Below are positions 8,294 through 18,075 of a DNA stretch of 49,017 bases, piece after piece. Origin of the DNA: an uncultured Clostridia bacterium (GTDB lineage: Bacteria; Bacillota; Clostridia; Oscillospirales; Acutalibacteraceae); the NCBI GenBank assembly GCA_947630835.1, contig CANRIZ010000019.1, positions 1-49,017 of the forward strand, given 5' to 3'. Numbering within the stretch: position 1 is the first letter of the stretch; each line of letters starts with the position of its first letter. The notes under the pieces are model-generated. The model was not told the origin of the DNA, did not search any database, and saw nothing but the letters and a program-made list of their open reading frames with translations. The translations under genes were made by a program, and so were the position numbers.

Positions 8294-8626
8294 ATGGAAG
8301 CAACGGCAAAAGCAACGCATGTACGCATCGCGCCCCGTAAGGTTAAGATCGTACTTGATTTAATCAGGAACAAGCCTTGCGATGAAGCATTAGCAATTCT
8401 CAAGTACACACCCAAGGCTGCGTGTGAACCGCTTGAAAAGCTTTTGAAATCAGCAATGGCAAATGCAGAAAACAAGGATATGGACACCTCGAGACTTTAT
8501 ATTTCGGAGTGTAAAGTAGACCAGGGCCCCACGCTCAAGAGAATAAGACCGAGAGCTCAGGGCCGCGCATACAGAATCAATAAAAAGACTTCGCACATCA
8601 GTCTTGTGCTTAAAGAAGCGGAATAA
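8294..8626 (+). CDS. rplV: 50S ribosomal protein L22
   Basis: 110 aa. Signatures include [20 protein letters not shown] and the beta-hairpin [25 protein letters not shown] near the C-terminus, which lines the nascent peptide tunnel together with L4. AAAGGAGTG ribosome binding site. Confidence 0.97.
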   Translation: MEATAKATHVRIAPRKVKIVLDLIRNKPCDEALAILKYTPKAACEPLEKLLKSAMANAENKDMDTSRLYISECKVDQGPTLKRIRPRAQGRAYRINKKTSHISLVLKEAE

Positions 8627-8645
8627 GTGAGGAGGAGGTAATACA

Positions 8646-9317
8646 ATGGGTCAAAAAATTAATCCTACCGGACTTCGTATCGGTGTTATTAAAAATTGGG
8701 AATCACGTTGGTACTGCGATAAGAAAGACTTTGGCAATACTCTTATATCCGACGCACAGCTGCGCAGCTATCTCCTCAAGACACTTGCCCCCGCAGGCGT
8801 TCCTAAGGTAGAAATTGAAAGAGACGCCAAAAGAGTTCGCATAAATGTTCATTGCGCAAAGCCCGGTATGGTTATCGGCAAGGGCGGCGCTGAAATCGAA
8901 AAGGTTAAGGCAATTTGCCAGAAGATGCTCGGCCCCGAAAAAGAAGTTTTCTTGAACATTTTGGAAATCAAACAGCCTGATTTGAACGCTCAGCTTGTAG
9001 CTGAAAGCATTGCGTCACAGCTTGAGAGAAGAATATCTTTCAGACGCGCGTTAAAGCAGGCAATCGGCAGGGCTATGAAGCTCGGCGCAAAGGGCATTAA
9101 GACGCAGGTTAGCGGTCGTGTAGGCGGCGCCGAAATCGCGCGTTCGGAAAGCTACCACGAGGGTACGATTCCGCTTCAGACAATCCGTGCGGATATCGAT
9201 TACGGTTTTGCGGAAGCCAAGACAACTTACGGACGTATAGGCGTTAAGGTTTGGCTTTACAAGGGCGAAGTTCTCCACGAAAATCGCAAGCCTCGCAGAG
9301 AAGGAGGCAAAAAATAA
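8646..9317 (+). CDS. rpsC: 30S ribosomal protein S3
   Basis: 223 aa. [13 protein letters not shown] start, KH domain with [17 protein letters not shown] (about residues 72-88), then the C-terminal domain with [22 protein letters not shown]3 guards the mRNA entry site and has helicase activity together with S4 and S5. Its TAA shares one base with the rplP ATG. Length is normal for Firmicutes. Confidence 0.97.
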   Translation: MGQKINPTGLRIGVIKNWESRWYCDKKDFGNTLISDAQLRSYLLKTLAPAGVPKVEIERDAKRVRINVHCAKPGMVIGKGGAEIEKVKAICQKMLGPEKEVFLNILEIKQPDLNAQLVAESIASQLERRISFRRALKQAIGRAMKLGAKGIKTQVSGRVGGAEIARSESYHEGTIPLQTIRADIDYGFAEAKTTYGRIGVKVWLYKGEVLHENRKPRREGGKK

Positions 9318-9745
9318 TGCTTTTACCTAAGAGAGTTAAATACCGCAGAGTTCAGAGAGGCCGTTTAACAGGTACCGCCTCAAGGGGCAACAAGGTCACT
9401 TACGGCGACTACGGTTTGGTAAGCACTGAGCCTGCATGGATAACGGCCAATCAGATTGAGGCTGCCCGAATTGCGATGACGAGATATATCAAGCGTGGCG
9501 GTCAGGTTTGGATAAAGATTTTCCCGGATAAGCCGATTACGGAAAAACCCGCCGAAACCCGCATGGGTTCAGGTAAAGGTTCTCCCGAGTATTGGGTAGC
9601 TGTTGTTAAGCCCGGCAGAGTCATGTTTGAAATTGCCGGCGTTCCGGAAGAAACAGCCCGCGAGGCTATGCGTCTTGCGGCTAACAAGCTTCCCGTTAAG
9701 TGTAAGTTTGTAAGTAAGGAAGAACAGGATGGTGAGCAGAAATGA
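9317..9745 (+). CDS. rplP: 50S ribosomal protein L16
   Basis: 142 aa starting [16 protein letters not shown], with [25 protein letters not shown] and [25 protein letters not shown], the universal L16 motifs. It organises the A-site and binds L7/L12-proximal rRNA. ATG 9317 follows AAGGAGGC inside the end of rpsC; the open frame upstream to 9251 is only read-through of rpsC in another frame. It overlaps rpmC by 4 nt. Confidence 0.97.
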   Translation: MLLPKRVKYRRVQRGRLTGTASRGNKVTYGDYGLVSTEPAWITANQIEAARIAMTRYIKRGGQVWIKIFPDKPITEKPAETRMGSGKGSPEYWVAVVKPGRVMFEIAGVPEETAREAMRLAANKLPVKCKFVSKEEQDGEQK

Positions 9746-9945
9746 AAGCAAACGAAATAAGAAAACTCTCTGCTTCGGAGCTGGACGCAAAACTCCTGGA
9801 GTTAAAGGACGAGCTTTTTAAGTTACGCTTCCAGCAGGCCATCAACCAGCTCGATAATCCAATGCGTATAAGCGCTGTGAAAAAGGATATCGCAAGAGTA
9901 AAAACGGTTATTCGCGATATTGAGCTTCACGGCGCCGAAGACTGA
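9742..9945 (+). CDS. rpmC: 50S ribosomal protein L29
   Basis: 67 aa, coiled-coil-like two-helix protein. [18 protein letters not shown], then [20 protein letters not shown] and a final helix [15 protein letters not shown]. Located at the tunnel exit beside L23. The ATGA overlap with rplP implies coupled translation. Confidence 0.96.
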   Translation: MKANEIRKLSASELDAKLLELKDELFKLRFQQAINQLDNPMRISAVKKDIARVKTVIRDIELHGAED

Positions 9946-9965
9946 GGAAGAGGAGGACAATAGCT

Positions 9966-10223
9966 ATGAGCGAAAGAAATCTCAGAAAAACTCAGGTTGG
10001 CATCGTTACAAGCGATAAGATGAACAAAACCGTCGTTGTTTCAATCAAAGACAGAGTTCAGCATCCGCTTTACAAAAAGATAGTTAACCGTACAGTTAAA
10101 ATCAAAGCGCATGACGAGAACAATGAGTGCGGTATGGGCGACAAGGTTCTTGTTATGGAAACCCGTCCTCTTTCAAAAGATAAAAGATGGCGTGTTGTAG
10201 AAATCATCGAGAAAGCGAAATAA
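9966..10223 (+). CDS. rpsQ: 30S ribosomal protein S17
   Basis: 85 aa OB-fold protein: [19 protein letters not shown], then [51 protein letters not shown], as in S17. Primary 16S 5'-domain binder. GAGGAGGA precedes the start codon. Confidence 0.97.
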   Translation: MSERNLRKTQVGIVTSDKMNKTVVVSIKDRVQHPLYKKIVNRTVKIKAHDENNECGMGDKVLVMETRPLSKDKRWRVVEIIEKAK

Positions 10224-10244
10224 TTTTCTAAGGAGGAAATTACT

Positions 10245-10613
10245 GTGGTACAACAACAGACTTACCTCAAAGTTGCCGATAACACCGGTGCGAAAGAAAT
10301 TATGTGCATTCGTGTACTCGGTGGTTCGGGCAGAAGGTATGCTAATATCGGCGACGTTATAGTTGCGTCGGTCAAAAAAGCAGCGCCCGGCGGCGTTGTC
10401 AAAAAAGGCGACGTAGTTAAAGCAGTCGTTGTAAGAAGCTGCAAAGGCGTTCGCAGGGACGACGGTACTTATATCCGTTTCGACGAAAACGCGGCAGTTA
10501 TTATAAAAGATGATAAGACCCCCAGAGGTACCCGTATCTTTGGACCGGTTGCAAGAGAGCTTCGTGATAAGGACTATATGAAAATCCTCTCACTTGCTCC
10601 CGAAGTACTTTAA
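10245..10613 (+). CDS. rplN: 50S ribosomal protein L14
   Basis: 122 aa, exactly the usual length. [28 protein letters not shown] and [24 protein letters not shown] identify it. Begins with GTG at 10245, 9 nt after AAGGAGG. Binds near the L19 and initiation factor sites on the 50S interface. Confidence 0.97.
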   Translation: MVQQQTYLKVADNTGAKEIMCIRVLGGSGRRYANIGDVIVASVKKAAPGGVVKKGDVVKAVVVRSCKGVRRDDGTYIRFDENAAVIIKDDKTPRGTRIFGPVARELRDKDYMKILSLAPEVL

Positions 10614-10626
10614 GGAGGTGCCTGTA

Positions 10627-10947
10627 GTGAATAATAAGGTTCATGTTAAAACAGGTGATACCGTAGTTGTAATTAACGGTAAGAACCGTGGCAAACAGGG
10701 CAAGGTTATGCAGGTAAGCCCCAAAGAAGGCAAAGTAATCGTTGAAGGCGTAAACATGGTAACTAAGCATGTTAAGCCCAAGCAGATGGGCGAGCCGGGC
10801 GGACTTATCAAGGCGGAAAGCGCTCTCTATGCCGACAAGGTTCAGTTGGTTTGCCCCAAGTGCGGCAAGGCTACAAGAGTAGGCCATGACGGCAAAGGCA
10901 AGGATAAAAAACGCGTTTGCAAAAAGTGCGGCGCGCAGTTTGAATAA
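10627..10947 (+). CDS. rplX: 50S ribosomal protein L24 with C-terminal zinc ribbon
   Basis: 106 aa. KOW motif at [42 protein letters not shown] in the middle, and four cysteines CPKCG...CKKCG at the C-terminus, a zinc-binding form. GTG 10627 is chosen because AAGGAGGTG precedes it by 7 nt. An open frame from 10594 would begin inside rplN. L24 initiates 50S assembly. Confidence 0.96.
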   Translation: MNNKVHVKTGDTVVVINGKNRGKQGKVMQVSPKEGKVIVEGVNMVTKHVKPKQMGEPGGLIKAESALYADKVQLVCPKCGKATRVGHDGKGKDKKRVCKKCGAQFE

Positions 10948-10963
10948 GGGAGGGACATAACAC

Positions 10964-11506
10964 ATGGCGGCAAGACTTAAAGAAATGTATAAAAACGAAG
11001 TTGCTCCTGCGCTTCAAAAGAAGTTCGGCTACAAGAGCGTTATGCAAATCCCGAAGCTTAATAAGATAATCATTAACGTAGGCTGCGGCGAGGCAAAGGA
11101 CAATTCAAAGGTTGTTAACGCAATTATGAACGACCTCTCCGTAATTACCGGACAGAAGCCCGTTGAATGTAAGGCGAAAAAATCGGTCGCAAACTTCAAA
11201 ATCCGCGAGGGTATGACCATCGGCGTTAAGGTGACGCTCAGAGGCGACAGAATGTACGAGTTTTTGGACAGATTTTTCAACCTTGCGCTTCCGAGGGTTC
11301 GTGACTTCAGAGGAATTAATCCCAATTCGTTCGACGGCAGAGGCAATTACTCCATGGGCGTTAAGGAACAGTTGATTTTCCCTGAAATCGAATACGATAA
11401 GATTGACGCGGTACGCGGTATGGACATTTGCTTCGTAACTACCGCCGAAACAGATGAAGAAGCTCGTGAGCTTTTAACACTTATGGGCGCTCCGTTTGAG
11501 AGATAA
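10964..11506 (+). CDS. rplE: 50S ribosomal protein L5
   Basis: 180 aa. [44 protein letters not shown] and [21 protein letters not shown] are L5 hallmarks. Binds 5S rRNA in the central protuberance and contacts S13 through bridge B1b. GGGAGGG precedes the ATG. Confidence 0.97.
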   Translation: MAARLKEMYKNEVAPALQKKFGYKSVMQIPKLNKIIINVGCGEAKDNSKVVNAIMNDLSVITGQKPVECKAKKSVANFKIREGMTIGVKVTLRGDRMYEFLDRFFNLALPRVRDFRGINPNSFDGRGNYSMGVKEQLIFPEIEYDKIDAVRGMDICFVTTAETDEEARELLTLMGAPFER

Positions 11507-11519
11507 GGAGGGATAATAA

Positions 11520-11705
11520 GTGGCTAAAACATCAATGAAGGTTAAACAGGCAAGACCCGCTAAGTATTCAACAAGGCAGCATAACAGATGTAAAATCTGC
11601 GGCAGGCCGCACGCTTATCTCCGTAAATACGGCGTTTGTCGTATCTGTTTCAGAAAGTTGGCACACGCAGGTCAAATTCCCGGCGTCAAGAAAGCAAGCT
11701 GGTAA
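11520..11705 (+). CDS. rpsZ: 30S ribosomal protein S14, zinc (type Z) form
   Basis: 61 aa short S14 with CKIC and CRIC pairs (residues about 24-27 and 40-43) that bind zinc, ending [11 protein letters not shown]. This is the C+ type of Firmicutes, also called rpsN1. Begins with GTG behind AAGGAGGG. Sits in the 30S head. Confidence 0.96.
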   Translation: MAKTSMKVKQARPAKYSTRQHNRCKICGRPHAYLRKYGVCRICFRKLAHAGQIPGVKKASW

Positions 11706-11732
11706 TAGAGCAATTGCAAAGGAGGCAAAAGT

Positions 11733-12131
11733 ATGCAAATATCCGATACAATCGGCGATATGCTTACAAGAATTCGTAATGCAAATTCCGCAAAGCATGA
11801 TACCGTAAAGATTCCTGCATCGAACATGAAGAAAGCAATTGCTCAGATTCTTGTTGATGAAGGTTATATCAAAGGATTTAAGGTTGAGGACGACGGTAAA
11901 CAGGGTATGATTGAGATTGAGCTCAAATACGGCCCCAACAAATCGTCGGTAATTACCGGTTTACGCAGAGTTTCCAAGCCCGGTCTGCGTATATATACGG
12001 ATTGCGAAAATATGCCTAAGGTTATGAAGGGCCTTGGTATTGCAATTCTTTCCACTTCAAAGGGCGTTATGACGGACAAGGACGCGCGCAAGGCAAATGT
12101 CGGCGGCGAAGTTCTTGCGTTTATTTGGTAA
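11733..12131 (+). CDS. rpsH: 30S ribosomal protein S8
   Basis: 132 aa. [40 protein letters not shown] and the C-terminal [31 protein letters not shown] are standard. S8 organises the 16S central domain and in E. coli represses the spc operon by binding mRNA at rplE; no clear mimic was searched for here. Confidence 0.97.
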   Translation: MQISDTIGDMLTRIRNANSAKHDTVKIPASNMKKAIAQILVDEGYIKGFKVEDDGKQGMIEIELKYGPNKSSVITGLRRVSKPGLRIYTDCENMPKVMKGLGIAILSTSKGVMTDKDARKANVGGEVLAFIW

Positions 12132-12144
12132 GGAGGTTAACAGT

Positions 12145-12690
12145 ATGTCAAGAATAGGCAGACAGCCTATAGCTGTTCCGGCCGGCGTCGAGGTCAAAAT
12201 CGACGGAAGTACTGTTAGCGTAAAAGGCCCCAAGGGCACTCTTACCAGAACAGTACACAACAATATGAAAGTTGAGCTCAACGGCGCAGAGGTAACCGTT
12301 ACCCGCCCCGATGACAGCAACTTAAACAAATCGCTTCACGGTTTAACCCGCACGCTTATAGCCAATATGGTTGAGGGCGTTACAAAGGGCTATTCCAAGG
12401 AGCTTGAAATTAACGGTGTAGGTTACCGTGCGGCAAAGCAGGGCAAGGACCTTGTTCTCAATATCGGTTTCTCGCATCAGGTTACAGTTTCGGAAGTTGA
12501 CGGAATTACAATCGAGGTCCCGTCACCCAATAAAGTCGTTATTTCCGGCCCCGACAAGCAGAAGGTCGGCCAGTTCGCAGCAGAAGTACGCGAAAAGCGT
12601 CCGCCCGAACCCTATAAGGGCAAAGGAATTAAGTATGTTGACGAGCACATCCGCCGTAAGGAAGGCAAAGCCGGTAAAGGCGGAAAATAA
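12145..12690 (+). CDS. rplF: 50S ribosomal protein L6
   Basis: 181 aa with two repeated domains. [19 protein letters not shown] start, [28 protein letters not shown] at mid-protein, and the C-terminal [30 protein letters not shown] 12145 sits 8 nt after AAGGAGG; the frame upstream runs into rpsH and is rejected. Located beside the sarcin-ricin loop. Confidence 0.97.
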   Translation: MSRIGRQPIAVPAGVEVKIDGSTVSVKGPKGTLTRTVHNNMKVELNGAEVTVTRPDDSNLNKSLHGLTRTLIANMVEGVTKGYSKELEINGVGYRAAKQGKDLVLNIGFSHQVTVSEVDGITIEVPSPNKVVISGPDKQKVGQFAAEVREKRPPEPYKGKGIKYVDEHIRRKEGKAGKGGK

Positions 12691-12708
12691 TAAAAGGAGT
12701 GTATTTAA

Positions 12709-13068
12709 ATGGTTAATAGACCTGACAGCAATAAGGCCAGACTTAAACGCCACGCAAGAGTTCGCTCCAAGGTTAAAGGCACATCGGATTGTCCTCGCCT
12801 TGACGTTTTCCGCTCGCTCAAGAATATCTACGCTCAGCTGATAGACGACACTACAGGCACAACGCTTGCCAGCGCTTCATCAACGGAGAAAGATTTTACA
12901 CAGTATGGCGGAAACAAAGAAGCTGCTCGCGCAGTTGGCAAAAAATTAGCTGAAAGAGCCCTTGAAAAGAACATCAAAGACGTTGTTTTTGACAGAGGCG
13001 GTTATGTATATCACGGCAGAGTACAGGAACTCGCCGAAGGCGCTCGTGAGGGCGGACTTAACTTCTAA
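12709..13068 (+). CDS. rplR: 50S ribosomal protein L18
   Basis: 119 aa. Basic N-terminus ([21 protein letters not shown]) followed by [18 protein letters not shown] and the terminal [26 protein letters not shown]. Carries 5S rRNA into the 50S particle with L5. Canonical length. Confidence 0.97.
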   Translation: MVNRPDSNKARLKRHARVRSKVKGTSDCPRLDVFRSLKNIYAQLIDDTTGTTLASASSTEKDFTQYGGNKEAARAVGKKLAERALEKNIKDVVFDRGGYVYHGRVQELAEGAREGGLNF

Positions 13069-13086
13069 GAAAGGAGAACAAAAACA

Positions 13087-13590
13087 ATGGCAAATTTAAT
13101 TGATGCTTCAAAATTGGACCTTGAAGAAAGAGTTGTTTCCATCAACCGCGTTTCCAAAACCGTTAAGGGCGGCCGTATTATGAAGTTCTCCGCTTTGGTA
13201 GTTGTAGGCGACGGCAACGGAATCGTAGGCTTCGGTATGGGTAAGTCAAGCGAAGTTCCGGACGCTATCCGCAAGGGTATCGAGGACGCAAAAAAGAACC
13301 TCATCAAGGTTTCTCTCAAGGGAACGACAATTCCTCACGAAATTACAGGTAAATTCGGCGCAGGCGTAGTTTTAATGAAGCCCGCGGCTCCCGGTACCGG
13401 CGTTATCGCAGGCGGTCCCGTACGTGCGGTTGTTGAGGTAGTCGGAATTAAAGATATTCGTTCAAAGGCTCTTCGTTCAAATAATCCCAATAATGTAGTA
13501 AGAGCTACCATCGACGGCCTTTCAAAGCTTCGCAACATTGAAGAGGTTGCGACTGTCAGAGGCAAGTCGGTTAAAGAAATTGCAGAATAA
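13087..13590 (+). CDS. rpsE: 30S ribosomal protein S5
   Basis: 167 aa. dsRBD-like N-terminal domain with [34 protein letters not shown], the spectinomycin-site loop, followed by the S5 C-terminal fold [22 protein letters not shown]. Forms part of the mRNA entry. AAAGGAGAAC precedes the ATG. Confidence 0.97.
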   Translation: MANLIDASKLDLEERVVSINRVSKTVKGGRIMKFSALVVVGDGNGIVGFGMGKSSEVPDAIRKGIEDAKKNLIKVSLKGTTIPHEITGKFGAGVVLMKPAAPGTGVIAGGPVRAVVEVVGIKDIRSKALRSNNPNNVVRATIDGLSKLRNIEEVATVRGKSVKEIAE

Positions 13591-13602
13591 GGAGTGTGTG
13601 TA

Positions 13603-13782
13603 ATGGCTAATTTAGAAGTTACTCTCAAAAAGAGCCTTATCGGCTCAAAGAAAGACCAGATTGCCACGGCTCATGCACTCGGTCTTAAAAAAATAGGGGA
13701 TAAATCGGTACAGCCCGACAATCCTCAGACACAGGGAAAAATCAAGAAGATTGCACATCTCCTTGATGTTAAAGAAGGCTAA
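13603..13782 (+). CDS. rpmD: 50S ribosomal protein L30
   Basis: 59 aa, short bacterial L30 ([33 protein letters not shown]). ATG 13603 is chosen over an in-frame GTG at 13594, which lies too close to the AAGGAGTG ribosome binding site. Fits between rpsE and rplO as in most Firmicutes. Confidence 0.95.
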   Translation: MANLEVTLKKSLIGSKKDQIATAHALGLKKIGDKSVQPDNPQTQGKIKKIAHLLDVKEG

Positions 13783-13794
13783 GGAGGTGCGAAT

Positions 13795-14238
13795 ATGAAA
13801 TTGCACGAACTTTCACCGGCAGAAGGCTCAAAGAAAAGCGTAAAGCGTATCGGCAGAGGCCCGGCGTCCGGTCAGGGCAAAACCGCAGGTAAGGGTCATA
13901 AAGGTCAAAAAGCCCGCGCCGGCAGAGGTATGCGCCCCGGCTTTGAAGGCGGTCAGATGCCTTTGCAGAGGAGAGTGCCCAAGAGAGGCTTCAACAATAT
14001 TTTTGCAAAGGAAATTGCAACGGTTAACGTTTCTTCCCTCGATAAGGCTTTTGAGGACGGCTCAACGGTTACGGTTGAGGACCTTGTCAACGCAGGCCTT
14101 GTTAAAAAGGCGCTTGACGGTGTAAAGGTACTCGGAAACGGTGAAATCAGCAAAAAGCTTACTGTTCAGGTTAACGGCTTTTCCGAATCGGCAAAGCAGA
14201 AAATCGAGGCAGCCGGCGGAAAGGCTGAGGTGATCTAA
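13795..14238 (+). CDS. rplO: 50S ribosomal protein L15
   Basis: 147 aa. [43 protein letters not shown], the glycine/lysine-rich N-terminal extension, then [19 protein letters not shown] and a C-terminal globular domain. Its stop codon directly abuts the secY start, so coupling is likely. Confidence 0.97.
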   Translation: MKLHELSPAEGSKKSVKRIGRGPASGQGKTAGKGHKGQKARAGRGMRPGFEGGQMPLQRRVPKRGFNNIFAKEIATVNVSSLDKAFEDGSTVTVEDLVNAGLVKKALDGVKVLGNGEISKKLTVQVNGFSESAKQKIEAAGGKAEVI

Positions 14239-15555
14239 GTGTTTAAAACAATTATAAACGCATGGAAGGTCGCGGATCTTCGCAAGAAGATGATATATAC
14301 GGCTTTTATAATTCTCGTATTCAGAATAGGCGCGGCGCTTCCCGTACCGTTCGTTAATATCAGCAACGGTATAGTATCCGATCCCAACGCAAACAACTTT
14401 ATGACATATTTGAGCATGATGACGGGCGACGCTTTTAACTACGGAACCCTTTTCGCAATGTCAATCACCCCGTACATCAATGCGTCAATTATCATTCAGC
14501 TTCTTGCGGTCGCAATTCCTTACCTTGAAAAGCTTTCAAAAGAGGGCGAGGAAGGACGCAAAAAGCTCTCGAAAATCACCCGTTACACTGCGGGCGTCCT
14601 TGCGCTTATGCAGAGCACGGCTTACTATTTCTACATCCGCGCTCAGGGATATCTTACAACATCCTCAAGCGGCTCAAGATATACGGGCTTTGCAGCGGTT
14701 TTCCAAGCAGTTGCAATAATTTTGTGCTATACCGCCGGTTCAACGTTTATTATGTGGCTCGGCGAGCAGATAAACGAAAAGGGTATCGGCAACGGTATTT
14801 CAATAATCCTTTTCGCAGGTATAGTATCCCGTATGCCGACAACAATTTACAGCCTTTATACCTATCTCGATAAGGGCGGCGCTTATTTTGCACTTGTTCC
14901 CATAGCTGCCGTTTCGCTTATCCTTATGGTTGCGTTCATTGTTTGGATGGACAATGCGGAAAGAAGAATTCCCGTTCAGTACGCAAAAAGAGTTGTCGGA
15001 CGTAAGATGTACGGCGGTCAGAACACCCATATGCCCATTAAGGTTAATATGTGCGGCGTTCTCCCCATAATCTTTGCTTCGTCCATACTTTCAATCCCCC
15101 CGACAATCAATATGTTTGTCGACGTTTCGGGCAGCAAGTTTTGGACCGGATTTTTCGGAATTTTCGAATCAACACATTGGGCATATGCAATAATGTACTT
15201 TGTATTGATTATCTTCTTTGCATATTTCTATGCCGCCATTCAGTACAATCCCATTGAAATGGCTAACAATATCCGTAAAAACAGCGGCGCAGTACCGGGT
15301 ATCCGTCCCGGCAAGCCCACTTCGGATTACATTACCAAGGTTTTGAACAGACTTACGCTTGTAGGCGCGTTGCTCCTCTCGGTTGTAGCGCTTTTCCCGA
15401 TACTGTTCTCGCAGATAACGGCGGCGTTCCATCACCAGGTAAGCATAGTAATAGGCGGTACTTCAATCATCATTTTGGTAGGCGTTGCGCTTGAAACCGT
15501 AAAACAGCTTGAGAGCCAGATGATGATGCGTCACTATAAGGGATTTCTTGATTAA
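14239..15555 (+). CDS. secY: preprotein translocase subunit SecY
   Basis: 438 aa membrane protein, ten predicted transmembrane helices. Key pieces: first helix KKMIYTAFIILVFRIGAALPVPFV, the cytosolic KLSKEGEEGRKKLSKITRY loop, GEQINEKGIGNGISIILFAGI, and the C5 loop with RKNSGAVPGIRPGKPT containing the SecA-contacting arginines. The channel exports the signal-peptide proteins seen at 24.6 and 25.6 kb. GTG start with no gap after rplO. Length is standard. Confidence 0.97.
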   Translation: MFKTIINAWKVADLRKKMIYTAFIILVFRIGAALPVPFVNISNGIVSDPNANNFMTYLSMMTGDAFNYGTLFAMSITPYINASIIIQLLAVAIPYLEKLSKEGEEGRKKLSKITRYTAGVLALMQSTAYYFYIRAQGYLTTSSSGSRYTGFAAVFQAVAIILCYTAGSTFIMWLGEQINEKGIGNGISIILFAGIVSRMPTTIYSLYTYLDKGGAYFALVPIAAVSLILMVAFIVWMDNAERRIPVQYAKRVVGRKMYGGQNTHMPIKVNMCGVLPIIFASSILSIPPTINMFVDVSGSKFWTGFFGIFESTHWAYAIMYFVLIIFFAYFYAAIQYNPIEMANNIRKNSGAVPGIRPGKPTSDYITKVLNRLTLVGALLLSVVALFPILFSQITAAFHHQVSIVIGGTSIIILVGVALETVKQLESQMMMRHYKGFLD

Positions 15556-15570
15556 TAAAGGAGATTGTTT

Positions 15571-16203
15571 ATGAACCTTATTCTTTTGGGCGCTCCCGGA
15601 GCGGGAAAAGGAACGCAGGCGGAAAAAATCTGCGAAAAGCTTTCGATTCCCGCAATTTCCACAGGAAATATTTTGCGAGAGGCTATGGCAAACGAAACTG
15701 AAATGGGGCTTAAAGCAAAATCCTTTGTTGAAGCCGGCAATCTTGTTCCCGACGAGGTTGTTATCGGCATTATAAACGACAGATTAAAAGAGGATGACTG
15801 CAAAAACGGCTTTATCCTCGACGGCTTTCCGAGAACCATTCCGCAGGCGGAAGCTTTGGATTCCATGGGTATCGGAATCGACAAGGTTATTGATATAGAG
15901 GTACCCGACGATAAAATTGCGTCAAGACTTTCAGGCAGACGCGTATGCTTAAAGTGCGGCGCTACTTATCATACTCTGTTTAAGAAGCCCAAAGCGGACG
16001 GAATTTGCGATTCCTGCGGCGACAAGCTGGTTCAGCGTAAAGACGATATGCCCGAGACGGTTCTTGACAGGCTTAAAACCTATCACGAACAGACAGAACC
16101 GTTAAAAGGCTTTTATGAGAAGAAGGGTATTCTTCGGGTAGTTGAAGGTCAGGAGGACGTAGCCGAGACTACGGCCCTAACCTTTAAGGCATTGGAGGAT
16201 TAA
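15571..16203 (+). CDS. adk: adenylate kinase, zinc-LID type
   Basis: 210 aa. Catalyses ATP + AMP to 2 ADP. P-loop GAPGAGKGTQ near residues 7-16, AMP-site FVEAGNLVPDEVVI and LDGFPRTIPQAEAL, and a LID with four cysteines (CLKCG...CDSCG) typical of zinc-bearing Gram-positive forms. ATG 15571 follows AAAGGAGATTG; an in-frame TTG at 15565 overlaps that site. Cotranscribed between secY and map. Confidence 0.97.
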   Translation: MNLILLGAPGAGKGTQAEKICEKLSIPAISTGNILREAMANETEMGLKAKSFVEAGNLVPDEVVIGIINDRLKEDDCKNGFILDGFPRTIPQAEALDSMGIGIDKVIDIEVPDDKIASRLSGRRVCLKCGATYHTLFKKPKADGICDSCGDKLVQRKDDMPETVLDRLKTYHEQTEPLKGFYEKKGILRVVEGQEDVAETTALTFKALED

Positions 16204-16205
16204 GC

Positions 16206-16955
16206 ATGATAGTGCTGAAAACCGCAAGAGAGATCGAGCTTATCAGAAAAGCCTGCATCATCTCTGCGGAGGCATTACAAGTGGCGGGCGAGGCTGTCAA
16301 ACCGGGTATTACCACCTGGGAGATTGACAAAATCGCATACGATTATATCAAAAAGCAGGGCGCCGAACCCAATTTCCTGCATTTGTACGATTTTCCCGCC
16401 ACGGCATGCATTTCCATAAATGATGAGGTCATTCACGGAATACCGAGCAAAAAAAGAGTTGTTAAGGAAGGCGACATAGTCAGCATTGACTTGGGAGCCA
16501 AGGTTGACGGATATAACGGAGATAATGCTGCCACATTTGCGGCAGGTAAGATTACCGAATCCGCAAAGCGGCTGTGCGATGTGACCGAAAAAAGCCTTTA
16601 TTTAGGCATTGAACAGGCCATTGCGGGCAACAGAATCGGCGATATAGCGTCTGCCGTGCAAACTTTTTGCGAGGCAAACGGCTTCGGCGTTGTGCGAGAG
16701 TATACCGGACACGGCGTCGGCGCAAAACTCCATGAAGACCCAAGCGTACCGAATTTCGGCACACCCGGACGAGGCGCTCGCTTACTGCCGGGTATGGTAA
16801 TTGCAATAGAGCCCATGATTACGCAAGGCGATAAGGCTATAAAGCAATTATCCGACGGCTGGACAGTAAAAACCAAAGACGGCAAGCTTGCGGCGCATTA
16901 CGAGCATACTATAGCAATTACAAAAAACGGCCCTGTGATTTTGACGAAAATCTGA
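16206..16955 (+). CDS. map: type I methionine aminopeptidase
   Basis: 249 aa, removes N-terminal Met from new proteins at the ribosome exit. The five metal ligands are visible: Asp in SIDLGAKVDG, Asp in GDNAATF, His in GHGVGAKLHEDP, Glu in IAIEPMI and Glu in HYEHTIAI. EVIHGIPSKKRV holds the substrate-side His. No N-terminal zinc-finger extension. Starts 3 nt after adk stops. Confidence 0.97.
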   Translation: MIVLKTAREIELIRKACIISAEALQVAGEAVKPGITTWEIDKIAYDYIKKQGAEPNFLHLYDFPATACISINDEVIHGIPSKKRVVKEGDIVSIDLGAKVDGYNGDNAATFAAGKITESAKRLCDVTEKSLYLGIEQAIAGNRIGDIASAVQTFCEANGFGVVREYTGHGVGAKLHEDPSVPNFGTPGRGARLLPGMVIAIEPMITQGDKAIKQLSDGWTVKTKDGKLAAHYEHTIAITKNGPVILTKI

Positions 16956-16966
16956 GAGGCAAGTTT

Positions 16967-17230
16967 ATGGAAATTGAAAGAGGCTCGGTTGTAAAAATAC
17001 TTCGAGGCAAGGGTAAAAACCGCCTTATGTGCGTTGTCAAGGTTGAACGCAGCAGCGTTTACGTGTGCGACGGAAAAGTCAGAAAGCTTATTAACCCAAA
17101 GCTTAAAAATCCAAAACACATTGAATCGACGGATTGGAAGCTTGAAGAAAAGTTTATGGTATCCGATCGGTCGATAAGAAAAGCGTTAAACTTAATCGGG
17201 GAGGCGTACTTATGTCAAAACAGGATATGA
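16967..17230 (+). CDS. KOW-domain RNA-binding protein, L14e-like
   Basis: 87-aa basic protein. The start ([22 protein letters not shown], then [22 protein letters not shown]) matches the KOW/SH3-like barrel of small Firmicutes proteins annotated as ribosomal L14E-like or KOW RNA-binding. It is found between map and infA in many Clostridia, so a ribosome or translation role is likely but unproven. It overlaps the infA start by 19 nt, so the two are translated together. GAGAGGC ribosome binding site. Confidence 0.85.
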   Translation: MEIERGSVVKILRGKGKNRLMCVVKVERSSVYVCDGKVRKLINPKLKNPKHIESTDWKLEEKFMVSDRSIRKALNLIGEAYLCQNRI

Positions 17231-17430
17231 TCGAAATTGAAGGTACGGTTATCGAGGCGTTACCGAACGCGGTATTTCAGGTTGAGCTTGAGAACGGACA
17301 CCAAATCACGGCTCACATTTCCGGAAAACTCAGAATGAATTACATTCGTATTCTTCCGGGCGATAAGGTAACGGTTGAAATGTCGCCATATGACCTTACC
17401 CGCGGACGGATTACATGGCGATCAAAATAA
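17212..17430 (+). CDS. infA: translation initiation factor IF-1
   Basis: 72 aa, exactly the family length. [30 protein letters not shown] with [36 protein letters not shown] is a textbook OB-fold IF-1. Binds the 30S A-site during initiation. GGGGAGG lies within the end of the KOW gene, which overlaps by 19 nt. Confidence 0.97.
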   Translation: MSKQDMIEIEGTVIEALPNAVFQVELENGHQITAHISGKLRMNYIRILPGDKVTVEMSPYDLTRGRITWRSK

Positions 17431-17463
17431 AAATACAGTGGTTATTTTTAGGAGGTATTTAAG

Positions 17464-17577
17464 ATGAAAGTTAGACCTTCTGTCAAAAAAATATGCGATA
17501 AGTGCAAGATTATTAAACGCAAGGGTAAAGTAATGGTTATCTGTGAAAACCCCAAGCATAAGCAGCGTCAGGGCTGA
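17464..17577 (+). CDS. rpmJ: 50S ribosomal protein L36, zinc form
   Basis: 37-codon gene: [20 protein letters not shown], then [17 protein letters not shown]. Zinc ligands Cys11, Cys14, Cys27 and His32 are all present (C+ form). TAGGAGG precedes the ATG. It follows infA by 33 nt, the usual place. Confidence 0.96.
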   Translation: MKVRPSVKKICDKCKIIKRKGKVMVICENPKHKQRQG

Positions 17578-17690
17578 GAGCAGCCTGACCGTGTATCGTT
17601 GTTAAAGATCTAAACAACGATATTGCGCTTATCCAAGGACGAAGTTTTTAGGGCGGACGCCCGCAATTTTAACGGAGGTGCAAACTCTAA
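17578..17690 (+). promoter_or_regulatory. structured intergenic leader before rpsM (candidate S4-type control region)
   Basis: A 10-bp perfect stem, TATCGTTGTT (17594-17603) with AACAACGATA (17613-17622) around a 9-nt loop, then a small GGGCG-GA-CGCCC hairpin (17651-17662), then the rpsM ribosome binding site ACGGAGGTG. No T run, so not a terminator. It is the largest gap within the r-protein cluster. In E. coli the alpha operon is repressed by S4 at the equivalent place; the same here is inference. Confidence 0.4.
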
Positions 17691-18059
17691 ATGGCACGTA
17701 TTTCAGGTGTTGACTTACCCAGAGAAAAGAGAGTCGAAATAGGGCTCACTTATATCTACGGTATAGGCAGAAAAACCGCAAACGACATTATTGCCGCAAC
17801 AGGCGTTAATCCCGACACTCGTGTTAAGGATTTAACCGAAGAAGATGTAGCAAAGCTGCGTGAATACATTGAACACAATGTTAAAGTCGAGGGCGATCTT
17901 CGCCGCGACACAGCTTTTGACATTAAGAGATTGGTAGAAATCGGCTGCTACCGTGGTATTCGCCATCGTAAAGGTCTTCCCGTAAGAGGGCAGACCTCCA
18001 AGAACAATGCGCGTACACGCAAAGGACCGAAGAAGACAATCGCAAACAAGAAGAAGTAA
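17691..18059 (+). CDS. rpsM: 30S ribosomal protein S13
   Basis: 122 aa. [33 protein letters not shown] with helix-two-turn-helix, and the basic tail [28 protein letters not shown] that contacts P-site tRNA. First gene of the alpha-operon part. GGAGGTG ribosome binding site. Confidence 0.97.
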   Translation: MARISGVDLPREKRVEIGLTYIYGIGRKTANDIIAATGVNPDTRVKDLTEEDVAKLREYIEHNVKVEGDLRRDTAFDIKRLVEIGCYRGIRHRKGLPVRGQTSKNNARTRKGPKKTIANKKK

Positions 18060-18075
18060 GAGGAGGGATTTGTAA

